64,000 nt of DNA from Macrocybe gigantea (Eukaryota > Basidiomycota > Agaricomycetes > Agaricales > Callistosporiaceae). A program made the position numbers and the translations under genes. Below the pieces are notes generated by a model, which was not told the DNA's origin, did not search any database, and saw only the letters and a list, made by a program, of their open reading frames with translations. The stretch is from NCBI GenBank assembly GCA_011319805.1, contig SJRY01000228.1, forward strand, positions 930,001 through 994,000, in the 5' to 3' direction. Positions 36,544 to 48,702 of this stretch are shown here, one piece after another (position 1 is the stretch's first letter; every line of letters begins with the position of its first letter).

Positions 36544-37386
36544 TCAGAGTTTCTCCCAACGTTCAACCTCTATGTTACATAGTTCCTCCACATGGCTTCC
36601 CAGCCTTCGTCTTGTAAGCACGGTTGTGCAAGCCAGTTTACGATGTGGGTACGCGTTTCTTTATATGAAACGGAATGGGGACGCATGGATTCGACGAAAT
36701 TTTCGTGTATGGCCAAGGAGCGGTGGTATGGAATCAAAATTTCGGGCATTGAACGTACTGTACTTTGTCAGAGAAGGAATTACTTCGATTTGTCTAGGAC
36801 GAACCAAACCGTTCAAGAGACCATGTCATCCACAATGGTTCCTCTTGAACCCATTGCCATCCCCTTGCTTTGTGTGCTTCGACGAGGAGGGCCTCTATAT
36901 TGTCGATGATGCTATTCATTTTCGAAAATTGTTTCCGCTGGCCGACAATAACGGAGGACATCTAAACCGTTTCACATGGTGAACTAGATACGTACTAGCT
37001 TGAATGTGATTGCCTCAAGGTCTGTGATGCACCGCTCCATGATTGCGATCTTGGGGGCGACGAGACGACGGTGGGGAGCGGACTCAGAAAGTAGAAGCTC
37101 GTCACTTTATCTCGTCTATGAATACATGGATGTAAATGACAGGGTGACGAGCGTACTCTAGATTGGTTCTGGTGTCAGCCAGTTTTTGCGCGGCTTTTAG
37201 GCCGTCGACGAGGATTAATTCGCTCCAGGTATGGGCGACATGCTGCAACTCCTGTAAAAAACCGCGTAGTTTACGATGGAACGTCGATTCCTGGGTGCGA
37301 GCAGGAGACGCGGGCTGGATCTTCTGAGAAACTGGTGATGAGGAGGGCGTTGAAGGGCCGCGAAAAGAGGCAAGCCGGTTGCTCAT
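36544..37386 (-). CDS. Conserved helical protein of unknown function, apparent 3' frame lesion
   Basis: I do not have a function for this gene. The start at 37386 gives MSNRLASFRG and a Ser/Pro-rich leader, then helical segments: FHRKLRGFLQELQHVAHTW, LKAAQKLADTRTNLE, IAIMERCITDLEAITFKL, KMNSIIDNIEALLVEAHKA, GWQWVQEEPLWMTWSLER and PEILIPYHRSLAIHENFVES. The regular heptad-like pattern and conserved Trp pairs indicate a real protein, and it resembles a hypothetical family I associate with Agaricomycetes. After DEGWEAMW the frame hits a stop at 36570. Adding one G near 36588 would continue into EELCNIEVERWEKL and stop at 36544. Divergent from PPAN by 66 bp and tail-to-tail with SYF1. Confidence 0.7.
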
Positions 37387-37452
37387 CTGGTACGGTACGA
37401 AAGCAGTAACAAATTTTTGATCAACATCCAATTTCTGACTTCTACCTAGCGT

Positions 37453-38935
37453 ATGGCTCGCAGACGAAAGAACAGAACTCATCTCAAGGGTCCCGCTGCC
37501 AGCGATCCGGCCAAGGTTAACACACCAAAGACATTTGTTATAAAGCATGGCCAGGTGGGTTCGTCGCTCACACAGCTCGTGCGCGATGTACGCAAAGTCA
37601 TGGAACCCAACACTGCAAGTCGTCTCAAGGTGAGCAAGCAGGTACCTCAAGTCTCTGTCGCAAGTCACGATTAGTACTCTTTTTTTTCCCATCAGGAACG
37701 GAATCGCAATAAACTAAAAGACTTCTTGACGATGGCGCCTGCTTTGCAAGTAACACACATGCTTGCTTTCACCTTGACGTCTGTAGCCCCGTCCTTGAGG
37801 ATAATACGGCTCTCTTCTGGCCCTACGCTCAGCTTCCGAGTCGAACGATACAGTCTTATGAAGGACATCCTAAATTCGTCGCGTAGATCGCGCAGTATTG
37901 GCATGGAATATCTGAGTCCACCCCTGGTATGTTGGCCATAGGCTTATGCACTGGCGGAATTTCTGAACGTTTCATCCAAGTTGGTATTGGCATCATTCCC
38001 TCCCCTTCACCCAATACTCCACCCCATCTCCCGCTCATCGCCAAAACATTTCAATCGCTATTTCCTCCTCTATCGCCCCAAACCCTTTCATTGTCCTCGG
38101 CGCGACGGGTGGTCCTTGTATCCTACAGCAGCGATCGTGGGACGATAGATATCCGGCATTATATCATAACTGTCAAACCCTATGGAGTCTCTAGACGTGT
38201 TCGCAAAGTTCTGGGCACGCCGTCAGCATCAACGACTGCACCGTCAAGCATGTTAAATTTGGGCAAAGAAAAAGACATAGCCGATTTTCTTCTGCGTCCG
38301 AGAGGAGAGCCGGGCCCCGATGACGGTTATGAAAGCGCCGCTTCTTCCGCCGGAAGCGTCGCCGGAGATGATGGAGAAACGATCAGCCTAGCAGATGACT
38401 ACGTTGGACGAAACAACAAAAAGGGGCAGAAAAGAGCGGTCAGACTGGACGAAGTTGGCCCCAGGATGGAGCTACGGTTGGTAAAAATCGTCGAGGGCAT
38501 GCCAGGTAAAGAAGGCAGTGTAATATATCACGAATTCGGTGAGCGATGCATTCTATTACCAATCTCTAATCGTGAACTTATTACAATGTTGTAGTTAAAA
38601 AATCAAAAAAGGCAATCACTGCTCAAAAGGCCGAGCACGCCATTAAAGAAAAATTAAAGCAGCAGAGGCGCGAAGAACAGGAGAGAAACGTGCAACGAAA
38701 GAAGGCACAAGCTCAAAAAAAGTCGGGCCAAAAGGCACAGAGCGATGACGCGGGAGAATTGGAGACGGAGGACGAGGACGAGGTAGAGGAGGACGTTGAT
38801 GGTGCATGGGAAGAGGACGAGGAAATCAGCGAAGGCGAAGAGAGCGAGGAGCCTGAAGACCAAAGTGACGATAGCGAAAGTGAAGATCACCAACCCCCGG
38901 CTAAGAAGTTGAGAACGCGGAGCAACAAACGTTGA
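37453..38935 (+). CDS. SSF1: Brix-domain ribosome biogenesis protein SSF1/PPAN
   Basis: A nucleolar factor needed for 27S pre-rRNA processing and 60S subunit assembly. The basic start MARRRKNRTHLKG is followed by the Brix domain: KTFVIKHGQVGSSLTQLVRD, LKDFLTMAPALQVTHMLAF, IRHYIITVKPYGVSRRVRK and the sigma70-like motif RMELRLVKIVEGMPGKEG. The C-terminal tail has a Lys/Gln-rich coiled coil and a very acidic run, then RTRSNKR before the stop at 38935. Introns lie at about 37630-37695, 37919-37980 and 38540-38593. Confidence 0.92.
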
Positions 38936-39003
38936 TATGCCTATGCGACTCGTTGAAGGTAAGGGAGAGAAGATACGACTGGACATTCAAGCATCCTGCA
39001 GGA

Positions 39004-39716
39004 CTACAAACTTTTGACAGGTGGCGTTGCAGGAGTAGATATGCTACCAAACAGCTTTGTCCAAAAGTTCTCGACTCTCATCCTAATGCCTTCCCAATTG
39101 TCCAAAGCTGGTCGGACATCCAGATAGAACGACAAGTTGGAGGGTGATCCGGTCGGGTTATGACCTGTGTAGAAATCAATCACATAACGCATCCGAGTTC
39201 CACACCGGTCAACCACCCAATCATGACGGTCAAAAGGCGCGGAGTAACTATGCATGGCGCAAAGGGCTGTTCAGATTGAATCTGCGTAAAACATAACGAG
39301 ACATACCCAAGTAGCATCTTCCATCTCGCCTTAGGGCTAATTTCAGACGGTCTCCCTTTGAAGTTGAGCAGCTTGACACCACCACATGTGTCCCCGCCTC
39401 TGCCAGTTTCCCATTTCAGTATCTCCTGCCAGGCCTTTTCATTCACTGCATTATGTATCGGAATGATGGTTTTCATGTCCGCGGGATTAGGATTATGATT
39501 TTTGCGGGCCATTGCAGCAAAGAACTGGGCTTCGGAAGGGTATATCCATTTTTCGTTGTCGATTTTGGGAATGGAGGAAGTCTCTCTTTCGGTAGAGAGA
39601 ACGCTGGATGGATTAGCGGCCTCTCCGGAAAGGAAGCGAGACCAATTTGAGCGTGAATTGTGGTCAACTGGACAGGACTGTGTGCTGTGGTCAACCGGAC
39701 ACTTGGACTGGGACAT
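39004..39716 (-). CDS. CYC3: Cytochrome c heme lyase (holocytochrome c synthase)
   Basis: Attaches heme covalently to apocytochrome c in the mitochondrial intermembrane space. The N-terminus (ATG at 39716) carries two Cys-Pro heme-regulatory motifs (KCPVDH, SCPVDH). The HCCS core follows: WIYPSEAQFFAAMARKNHN, IIPIHNAVNEKAWQEILKWE (with the key His), LLNFKGRPSEISPKARWK, FDRHDWVVDRCGTRMRYVID and FYLDVRPALDNWEGIRMR. The end is at 39004. One intron at about 39248-39303. Divergent from the nitronate monooxygenase by 168 bp. Confidence 0.93.
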
Positions 39717-39884
39717 GGGGAAATTCAAGGCGACGAATATTACGTAATTGGCTGAGAATGTGTTCGGGGATTAAAGATGCCGGCCCGGGGTAACCCCTTA
39801 AAGCTAGCGACTGAGAGACGGTCCTCACTCTCACCAGTATAAATACCATGGCCTACCGTCACCACCGGAGCGCCATACTTACAA

Positions 39885-41535
39885 ATGCCTTCCTCGGAGC
39901 CTGTGATCACCACTCCTCTAACAAAGCTATTCAAGATTAATCATCCCGTCATGCTTGCGGGGTGAGCATCATAACCATTACCAACGTCGTCATACAGAGC
40001 TAAATATTCCATATCGCAGCATGAATGTCGCTGCTGGACCCAAGCTTGCTGCCGCAGTGACAAATGCGGGTAAGACACAGGATCAAATTTCTGCAAGTTG
40101 GCATTGACAGCATTGCATAGGTGGCATTGGTGTTATCGGTGGTGTTCGGCAAAGCCCCAAATTCCTTCAAGGCTCCATTGAAGAGCTGAAAAGTCACCTG
40201 GAGGACAGGAATGCACCTTTTGGTGTTGACCTGCTCATCCCGCAACTTGGTGGGAGCGCACGGAAGACGAACGTCCGTTGCTTGATTGATATTTTGATGC
40301 CGCGGAACCTTTTGTTGACAATTGGTTAGCGAGATTACACGGGTGGGCAATTGCCTGAGCTCATCGATGTCATCATCAAGGCAGGAGCATCTCTGTTCGT
40401 CTGCGCAGTCGGTGTTCCTCCGAAATGGGCCGTCGACAAGCTGCATGCAGCTGGAATTCCCGTTATGAAGTAAGTCACGTACTGGATACCGGCTGTCCGA
40501 GGCACACGCTCATAGAAGTCCAGCATGATAGGGCACCCCAAGGTGGCTTAGAAAATTTCGTTCCACATGCTGCTGCTTCTCACTGTGACCCTAGCACGTC
40601 GCAAAGGCCCTGGCTCAAGGTTATAAGCTCTTCCGCAAGTTCCTCCCCGTACTAACTATTCGTTTTTACATACAGGTGTTGATATTATCGGCGCGCAAGG
40701 CGGCGAAGGTGGCGGACACACAGGTGATACTCCGTTCTCGATTCTGATACCGGCTGTCGTCGACCTTTGCCGCAATGCGAAAAGCCCGTTGACCGGAGAA
40801 CCCGTGATTGTTGTGGCGGCAGGAGGCATTGCTGATGGCAGGGGGTTGGCAGCTGCGCTGTCGTATGCGCTTCATATCAGTTTCGCAGCTCTGTTCGTCT
40901 CACTTGGCACACAGGTATGGCGCATCCGGTGTCTGGGTCGGCACCCGTTTCGTCGCTAGCGTGGAAGCCGGTGCACCGCCCAAACACAAAGAAATGGTTG
41001 TCAGCGCAGGATACGATGACGTTGTTCGTACGATTATTTACACGGGGCGACCTATGAGTGTTCGGAGAACACCCTACATCCAAGAATGGTATGTCTTTGT
41101 GAAACTAAAAATTATGTATTGTTCACATTCGCCAGGGAGACCAAACGGCGTAAGGAGCTGGAGGACCTCGTCTCTCAAGGAAAAATTCCACACGAGGTAG
41201 AAATGGAAAACCACCCAGAGAGATCCATCGCCAGCTTGACATGTATGTGAACCATGTCGCCTCCTATCGATGATTTGTGACGACTGAATACAATCTTACA
41301 AAGGGCTGATGGGTCGAGTCGCAGGTTCTATCCACGTGGGTTGTTTAGACGTTTCAATGCTGTTCTGAGTTTCCTGATTGTCACTTTCAGGAAATCAAAC
41401 CTGCCAAAGATATGTGAGTTCACGGCTATTCGCTCTTGCCTGGGAAACTTATCTCCACCTAGTGTTGATGAGCTCGTCAGAACTGCAGCTACATCTTTGC
41501 GGAATGCCAATGCCCAGCTAAAATCCAAGTTGTGA
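39885..41535 (+). CDS. Nitronate monooxygenase (2-nitropropane dioxygenase family)
   Basis: An FMN-dependent TIM-barrel oxidoreductase that detoxifies alkyl nitronates. The start (39885) MPSSEPVITTPLTKLFKI leads to NHPVMLAG, then VTNAGGIGVIGGV, FGVDLLIPQLGGS, ASLFVCAVGVPPKWAV and the FMN-phosphate loop DIIGAQGGEGGGHTGD. AAGGIADGRGLAAALSYGAS and VWVGTRFVAS complete the barrel. The C-terminal segment contains KPAKDI and ends with LRNANAQLKSKL at TGA 41535. Small introns divide the gene about eight times; the region 40500-40680 is spliced out between IPVM and GVDIIG. Confidence 0.9.
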
Positions 41536-41697
41536 ACATCTGGTACTAGGATACACATCTACTTGTCATTCATGTACATCTGTATTGGAGGACGGATTCA
41601 TCTACATAAACCCAGTCATCCTAAAATCTGGTATGCCAGGCATATATCCTGCGCAGCCCCCATTCCAGCTCTCGTCATTGTCGAGCGGACGTTTGGA

Positions 41698-43271
41698 TCA
41701 GTCCATGAGCTCCGCTAGCTCCCTCTCTTCTTCCTCAGTCAAGCCTGATTGGTTCTCCAGTGGCTTCGACGCCTCCACAATCGACTTTTTGGCAGGTATA
41801 GATTGCTGTTTCATGTTCAGGAGATCTGTTTCCACAGCGGTAAACACTCTGCTTGCAGCCAAAAAAAAAAACATAGCTGGTTTACCTGTAAGCTTCCATT
41901 TCCGGACGGTCCCATCTAGACTTGCAGTGACAATCCAAGGTTCAATTAATGTCTTGTCACCTTGTACACTTTTTCGCTTCCAGAGTCTTAAGGATGTAAT
42001 GTCATGCCAATGGCCGTCCAGCACGCAGAGTAGTTCAGGTTCTTCCAAAGTGGCGAGATCGTACACCCGAATCTCGTCACCGGAGCCAGTAATAAGATAA
42101 GGCTCCCCCAAGTCCGACAAAGAAAGGGGAAGAATACACCTAACGGCAGTCGGATGAGTGATGACAGCTAGAGGCTTCTTCGCAGAACCGCTAGAGTTGG
42201 GCTCCGCCACGATCTGAACGGTTTCGTCCGAAGACGCTGTTCCACGCATTAGCATATGGGATTTTCTCTCGCAGTCAGTGCCGGAAAACGAACCTGACCA
42301 CAGTTGTCCCTCCCCCACTATTAATTCGTTGATTCTTGTTCGGTGGTGGTTCAGCTGGGTGACCAAATCGCTTCGCCAAGACTCGTCTCCTTCACTTTGA
42401 TGTACATTCCAGATCTTGATGACGCCCATCGTGTCAGCAGTATACAGGACAAAACGGACCTCCGAATCCATTTTTGTGGCGAGATTCTCGACAGGACGAG
42501 TGTGAGCAGAAATACTACCCACACTTTCCAACGGATGTCCTTCAAGGCACTTGGACAAATTCCTGACGACTTTGTCACTGTGGCAAGAGGAACTCGACAG
42601 CCGGGCGCTCACCAAAATCTCACAATCTTGTCTGAACCACCGCTGACGAGGATTCCCAGCGACGGCAGCACCAATAACGTTTTCACAAAATCTCCGTGGG
42701 CTTCCGTCGTGGATACTGCACTCATCGTCTGGGTGCAGGTAGAAGTTTGACAAGGAAAAACATAAGGGTTTCGGGGCGCGCACCTCCGTATTCCAAATTT
42801 TAATCGTCTTTAAGCGGATTAGACGGATGCATTTTACTGGTCTTCGAAGGACGTTACCTTGTCCCAAGACCCTGTTATGAGGAGATCCTGACTCGCAGAT
42901 TCCAACGCTATGATTGCCAAAGATGTGACAGGTCCTGTGTGGCCTTTGAATATCTGAATCGTTTTGCCTGACTGATGGTCCCTGCATCGATGTATCCAAG
43001 AATGCCCAGACAATTCTGAATACCTCGAGGTCAATCTTCCTGGCGACGTGAGTGTTTTCTGCTATCCAGGCATGGTTTCCTTGCAGCAGGATATCAAGAG
43101 GCTTTCCTGGCAACTCGATGGGCGATCCGAGCTCTTTGGTCTTCTCAGACTTCAGTTTGCGGGCCTTTCGGGTTCCCTCATCAGGTATCGATCAACGAGA
43201 CGTTAAGCAGTATATACTTTGCTCAGTGCGAGGTGCGCTTCAGAAAGCAGGAACTCTGGTGAAGAGGTCAT
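41698..43271 (-). CDS. WD40-repeat protein of unknown function
   Basis: The start at 43271 gives MTSSPEFLLSEAHLALSK, spliced to a basic segment TRKARKLKSEKTKEL and then LPGKPLDILLQGNHAW, the first propeller blade. WD-type repeats follow: IFKGHTGPVTSLAI, ITGSWDKTIKIWNTE, FVLYTADTMGVIKIWNVHQ, EPYLITGSGDEIRVYDLATL and IVTASLDGTVRKWKLT, about seven blades. The C-terminus is acidic (TEEEERELAELMD). An 11-nt A run (T on the coding strand) near 41861-41871 lies in or next to the last intron. I cannot assign a named orthologue; a scaffold role is a generic inference. Confidence 0.82.
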
Positions 43272-43414
43272 TCGCGATTGATCAGGTGAAGTGAACGGGA
43301 TGGACTCTGGGATTACAAATGCCAATGATTCTGATACCAGAACCTCACAGCCGTGTCTTGTCTGTATCATACAGGATCGCAATAAATCAGGCTACAACAT
43401 CGGTGTCGGAACTA

Positions 43415-46078
43415 CTAATCACTCAGAATGGCCTGAACGACGTTGGCAACTCTCAATTGCCTTAGATCGGTATATGTCTGCGACGATGATCGGTTGAAAG
43501 TTTTTACTTCAAAGTTCCAAAAAACATACCTGGCCACACCCAACAAAAAGGATCGGCTGACCCGTGACGTATGTCATAGAGAGGGCTGCCCCAACCTACG
43601 GCGCAGTACGGTAAGTTCCATATTGACGATACGGTACAAGTAGATGAACATACCTTGTCATCTACTGTGTCCCATTTGGTCACTAGCATGCCATCTATTC
43701 CACGACCTTTTCCGGGCTCTGACGCCGCCGAAAAGTCGCGAAGAGCGCGATCGAATTTCGTTAATTGATCAACGGCTTCGTTTCCCACTAGTGCTTCGCC
43801 AACGAAGATGATCTTATCGGGATTATTCACAGCGACCAACTTGGCCATGTCAATGACCAGGCATCTGTGTATCATATTTACCCATAGCTCACCTTCGCAA
43901 GGGCCCGCATGAGAGGCTACACAGTTCAAATTGAATGAATAGCAAGCGCAAAACACTGCAATGGACAGCTTACTTCGTTATCTTGCATACGGCCAGCCGT
44001 ATCAATGAGCACAACGTCAAACTCATTGTCTCTGGCTAAGGCAAGATTAGAGATAACTAACATTAAGAAATGGGTGGAACACACACCAAAGGCAATAGCT
44101 TCCTTGGCAATCCCTGCAGCGTCTTTTCCGTAGCCCCGCTCAAAGAGCTCGACCCGTCCTTTGCTATCCGCCACGCCGTTGACAGTCAGCATGCTCAAAT
44201 TGCGGACATGTACACGCAATTGCTCCACTGCCCCGCTCCTAAATCAAAGCTGAACATCAGCAAAAATTGGACGTCCTTCAGCTGAGGCTCACCGGAATGT
44301 ATCACAAGCAGCAATCAGAACCCTGAGGCCGTTTTGAATCAGCCAAAAGCACACTTTAGATAAGTTTGTGCTTTTTCCGACTCCGTTTACACCGACAAAG
44401 GTGATGGTATATGGCTGTGGCTGTTGCGTGGACGGTAAAGGAGAAGATAACTTGTTTCGGATAGATAATAGTAGATCAGTCGACGTTTTCGGAGTCAAGA
44501 TTCTGGTCAGAGACGTTGACAATGCGGCACGGACGGCCGCGTTCGTCGCTAGAAAGGCAAAGGGATGAATCAAGCGTGTTGAGTCTGTGAGTTTGAATTC
44601 CTCACTTTGGAACCCTCCTATCCTCCTGCCGACGAGACTCTCTCCAACGCCTTCGCAGACCTTTTCTGATATCTCCTTCGCAACGTTCTTCTTCATGAGA
44701 TGTTGCTTCATGCCCTCCAGGACAGGTTTCAGGTCCTGTTCTGTGAGGATCTTGGATCCCGTCAGACGCGCAAAGAGAGACCCAAGGGCACCCAATGAGC
44801 TCGATGCGGTCGTGGCTTTGTTACTGGTCGTCTCGATGGCGTTTGCAATAGCTTTGTCGATGCCTTCGTTGTGAGCGAACTCCCAGTCCTTCACTTCGTA
44901 GAGTCCATCGCTGGTGCGCGTGCCTAAGGAAGCCTCGTCAACCAAGGCTTGCAGATCCTGCAACGGTGCGAACGTTCTGGTCGGGTCCGTCTTGTCCAAG
45001 CTGAAGTCAAGGGACGCCATGTCGGACTCTGACGGTGGCTCGTCACCCCACTTGCGCCCGACTTTGGATTTCGCCTTGCGTTTGCTCGGCGTCTCGGAGC
45101 TGAAAGGACAGTGGAAAGAAAGAGTAAACTGGTTCAGTCCGTTTAGAAGGAAGCCAAAAGACGAGGCCATACTCTGAACTTTGGATGCTGTCTCTTCCAC
45201 TCACACTGCCTCGTCCTCCCCGACCCCCGCGCCTGCCACCGCGACCGCGGAGCCGGTTCTTTAAGGCTTGCACATTTCTCGCAATCTGTTGCTCATCGTC
45301 TGGAGCATCTGGCGCAACAGTCGGTTCTAGAATACGGGCAGTTCCGATATATTGTATGGGCTGCAAACAGGCCTACCTGTGCTCTGATCGTCCGAAAGAG
45401 GTGTGTGGTCCTCGAAAGGCTTGATACTGGAGCGCAGCCGTGCTTTACGGTCCTGTGTTGAGAAGAGACGGAACTCTTAACGGTGATGGTCTTGTTGGAA
45501 TGAAATGAGTATAACACACCTGCGCCGCCTTGCCTTCCAGCCCCTTCAGCAACTTGTCAAAAATCTCATCCCACCCTTTGAAGACATCCGCAAAGTCCCA
45601 AGAGGGCGGTCCGTCCGCGAGGACTTTTCCTGCACTGGCCGCATGCAGAGAAGCAACGAATGTGGTCAAGAAAGGTTGGAAGTTTTTGATGAAGAGCAAC
45701 TTGAGGGCCTCCAAGAGATCGTTTACGTATGAGAGCTGCAAAATGCGCTGGTATGCTACCTTGAGGGAGATTTAGATCAGGCATTGAAGGAGGCGAATAT
45801 CCCCCTACCACGAATATCAGCTCGAGGTCGTTCATAAAGGTCCATCGAATGGCATAGCCGTCTTTCTCATATTTGTCGTCTGAGGTTCTACCTTCGATCA
45901 AGGCTTCCCTTATGAGAGAGTTCACAGGTGACGCCGAGGATGACGCGAGCCGTGCGGTGTCCGGCGTGAACGACCTGGACCATAGCACCAATCCACCTGC
46001 TCATGAGAATGAGTATATGGACATGTTGGATAATTCACAGAAAGGACCTTTATGGGATATGGAGCAATGGTCAAGCAT
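43415..46078 (-). CDS. SRP101: Signal recognition particle receptor alpha subunit
   Basis: The ER docking protein that receives SRP-ribosome complexes. The N-terminus (ATG at 46078) reads [10 protein letters not shown], spliced to [15 protein letters not shown] and the SRX domain ([16 protein letters not shown]). A charged linker with [17 protein letters not shown] follows. The NG GTPase has [16 protein letters not shown] (P-loop), [35 protein letters not shown] and the C-terminal [17 protein letters not shown] ending AILSD at 43415. All GTPase motifs are intact. The gene lies 57 bp from cyclin L's 3' end. Confidence 0.93.
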
Positions 46079-46135
46079 TGGTATATGTGTGGTTGAGTGA
46101 GAGATGTAAGTAGTACTCCGGACACGGGTTATGCA

Positions 46136-47136
46136 TCACGTGTGCTCTTCCAACCACTTCCTCAGCTTCTTTTTCGTGAGCAAATCGACAACGCGCAAGC
46201 TGTCCTCCAGACTCCTCGGTCTATACAATCTCATTATGTACCCGCATATGCACCAAATGTCGTCCCACGAGGCGTCAAACAACTCCCACCAGCAGTCTGG
46301 CGGATCGGACGGGAGAGAGACGTGGAGATGTCGCACAGTCAGCAGTATCGCCGCGCTCACGATGGCCGGGACTTGATACAGCGCGTATACCGGCGTCTGC
46401 ATGCTTTGTTTCACAAAACGTCATGGGCAATCCAATCAGCCAAGTGGAAGCACACTCACGCATCGTTCAGGTATCCCCATGCTCTGCTGCACACATCGCT
46501 GCGCGACGTCAGACCAAGCACCCGCAGATAATTTATGAGTGTCCCGTATGGCAGGACAACGTGCACGTTGAATCCAAGTCGCTTGAGGATCTGCATCTCG
46601 GCCACGACCAGTGTGTCCTTGAGGTCATAGAAAGTCGAGCCAAAGTACGACATGGGCGCATATCTGAAATCGGCGTCGGTCTTTTTCTCGACGAGATGGG
46701 CGTTGCGTTGGAGCAACAGGTCGTAAACATTGATAAGATCACGTATCCGGAGCTGGCATTCCTCCAACTTTGAGGCGAGATACAGCGCGCCCATCGCGAT
46801 ATCCTGATGCATGAACTTGAATGAAAAGAAGTTGCCAAGAAGGACGAGTACCCACGCCAACACCGAACTGCTTCATCGAGGTGACATACCAGAATCTCTG
46901 GAACAATATTTGAGCAGTAGCAACGGCTACTTGCTTTCTGTCCCGATTATGAGCTCGGTCCGGTGTATAACCAAGAAGACATACTGTCGTAAAAGTACAC
47001 CTGCTTCGTGAATGAGTTTACAGCCGCATGCTCTCAAATCTTCTTCCAAGTCCTTGGGCACACCGTCATCTCTGGAGGGACTCTTTTCGATTTGTGCTAG
47101 AGAGGCCAAGGGATGGAGAAGTGCGTGGTTGGTCAT
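46136..47136 (-). CDS. Cyclin L-type cyclin
   Basis: Cyclin L pairs with CDK11-type kinases and works in transcription and splicing. The start (47136) gives MTNHALLHPLASLAQI, then LRACGCKLIHEAGVLLRQ, KQVAVATAQILFQRFWYV and DIAMGALYLASKLEECQLR, all in the first cyclin box. DTLVVAEMQILKRLGFNVHV and PYGTLINYLRVLGL follow, then the second box with QVPAIVSAAILLTVRHLHV. It ends KKKLRKWLEEHT at 46136. Unlike animal cyclin L there is no C-terminal RS domain. Divergent from an RS/RD-rich gene with 87 bp between starts. Confidence 0.87.
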
Positions 47137-47223
47137 CTCAGTCAACGATGCTGCGTTTGTTTGGAGCGGGCGCGTCAAAACAACCTAAATTTGGTTTCCG
47201 CCCTCAACCTCCTCATTTTTAAA

Positions 47224-48702
47224 ATGTCTGGCCTTCCTCCGAAACCTATAAGTTCTCCTCCGAGGGACAGAGATGACGATAGATACGCATCTTCCGACAG
47301 AGAAAGACGACACCTCGATCAATGCCACCCCACGGACGCTATCACAACGGGGAACTGACAGATGAAGACCGCGTCTACATGCCTCGCGGCTACGACAGCA
47401 GGAGAGACGATGGAAGGCGATCGGATTATTGGAGCAGGGAGAGGGATAGAGACAAAGAAAGAGATAGAGACAGAGACAGAGAGCGCGAACGCGACCGGGA
47501 TTCATGGCGGCGAGACATTGATGATCGCTCATACCGACCGAGGTATCCTTCTCCCAGACGAGGCGAGTCCGACTCAACCGAGGTTCAAAGTCATTTACTC
47601 ATCTCACTCATGTAGATAGTTACCGTCGACGTTATTCCCGCTCTCCGCGCAGAAGGACTCTCCACCGCCCTACAGGGACAGGTGGAGCCCACGAACTCGA
47701 AGTCCACGGGCTCGCAGCCCGAGAGGACGCAGCCTCTCACCTCCCGCGAAACGCCCAAGGCTGGAAGACGACCGACACGACGATGCACGTACCAGGTCCC
47801 CTCTTGCAGAGTCCGGAAGGCCCCGCGATACACGCACGTCTCCCGTTCGCCCAGACAGGCAGCCGGTTTCACGTCATTCAGAATCAAACGCTAGAAAATC
47901 ACCAGGACATTCTCCAGAGCGGGCATCAAACATTGATGCAACCGACAAACATGTTCTGACGTCCAGCGAATCTCACAACAGCGAAAAAGCTAGAACCGAG
48001 GAATCCTCACGGCCACATTCACATTACGGCAAAGAAATAGAAAGAGAACGTGGCGGAGATGAACCGCCGCATGCTGAAAGCGGAAGTGACCGCACTTCTC
48101 CCAAATCTGATGCGCCTAGAGAAGGAAAACGCAGCAGGTCAGTTTCGCCCCCAAAGCACGTCGGCCTTCAGCCTTCTGGCACAGCGTCTGGCGGCCCCTC
48201 GCACAGACGAACGTCTCGAAGCCCACCCAGAGGCCCACGGAATCATCCTAGAGCAGCTATCAACCCCTCGCATGTCCCCCCGCCTTCGTATCCAACAGGG
48301 CCCCGGCTACGCGGATCTTCTGCCGCTGACGGCGGAACAGGCGTCATTCCGACTGGACCGCAGATGAAGCCACAGCTTCCTCTGATCCCATCGCAAAGCC
48401 TAAAGCGAATCCGACACAAGATCTCGAAGCCGAGGTGTGTGTGTCTGTTTATTGCCCTTGTCACATAACTGGATGGATCATTGTGGCAGATCTCGCGTCT
48501 GCAAGCGCACCGAGCGAATCTTTTGGCTGAATATGCGCAGATTGCGAAAGACGTCCGACGAGCGCGGCATGAGCTGGAGATGGCAACGATCGACCTCCGC
48601 GCTGCTGAGAACAGACGCAGGATCGCGGACGGCCACATGGAAAAGGCGCGGGCGGGTGTGCTAGGAATAGACGCAGTAACTACGAGTTCAGAGTCTATGT
48701 AA
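47224..48702 (+). CDS. Arg/Ser/Asp-rich (RS/RD) low-complexity protein with C-terminal coiled coil; frame breaks
   Basis: The N-terminus (MSGLPPKPISSPPRDRD) leads to an alternating Arg-Asp/Glu stretch, a run resembling splicing-factor RD/RS domains (YRRRYSRSPRR; WSPRTRSPRARSPRGRS), then a Pro/Ser region. The C-terminus is a clear coiled coil: ISRLQAHRANLLAEYAQIAK, DVRRARHELEMATIDLRA, ending at 48702. To read all of this, the frame must shift by one base near 47320, near 47653 and between 48325 and 48425. Each could be restored by adding one base. The second could instead be a 37-nt intron. A later start at 47322 (MPPHGRYHNGEL) would avoid the first. The gene may be a decaying copy or carry assembly errors. 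Confidence 0.6.

Noticed and set aside
36572..36982. 136-residue plus-strand open frame
   Set aside because: It is antisense to the conserved helical protein, whose segments such as GWQWVQEEPLWMTWSL lie on the minus strand.
37102..37692. Long minus-strand frame as one 196-aa protein
   Set aside because: Its upper part overlaps the first PPAN exon. Only the part from 37386 down is coding, and it is then spliced near 37160.
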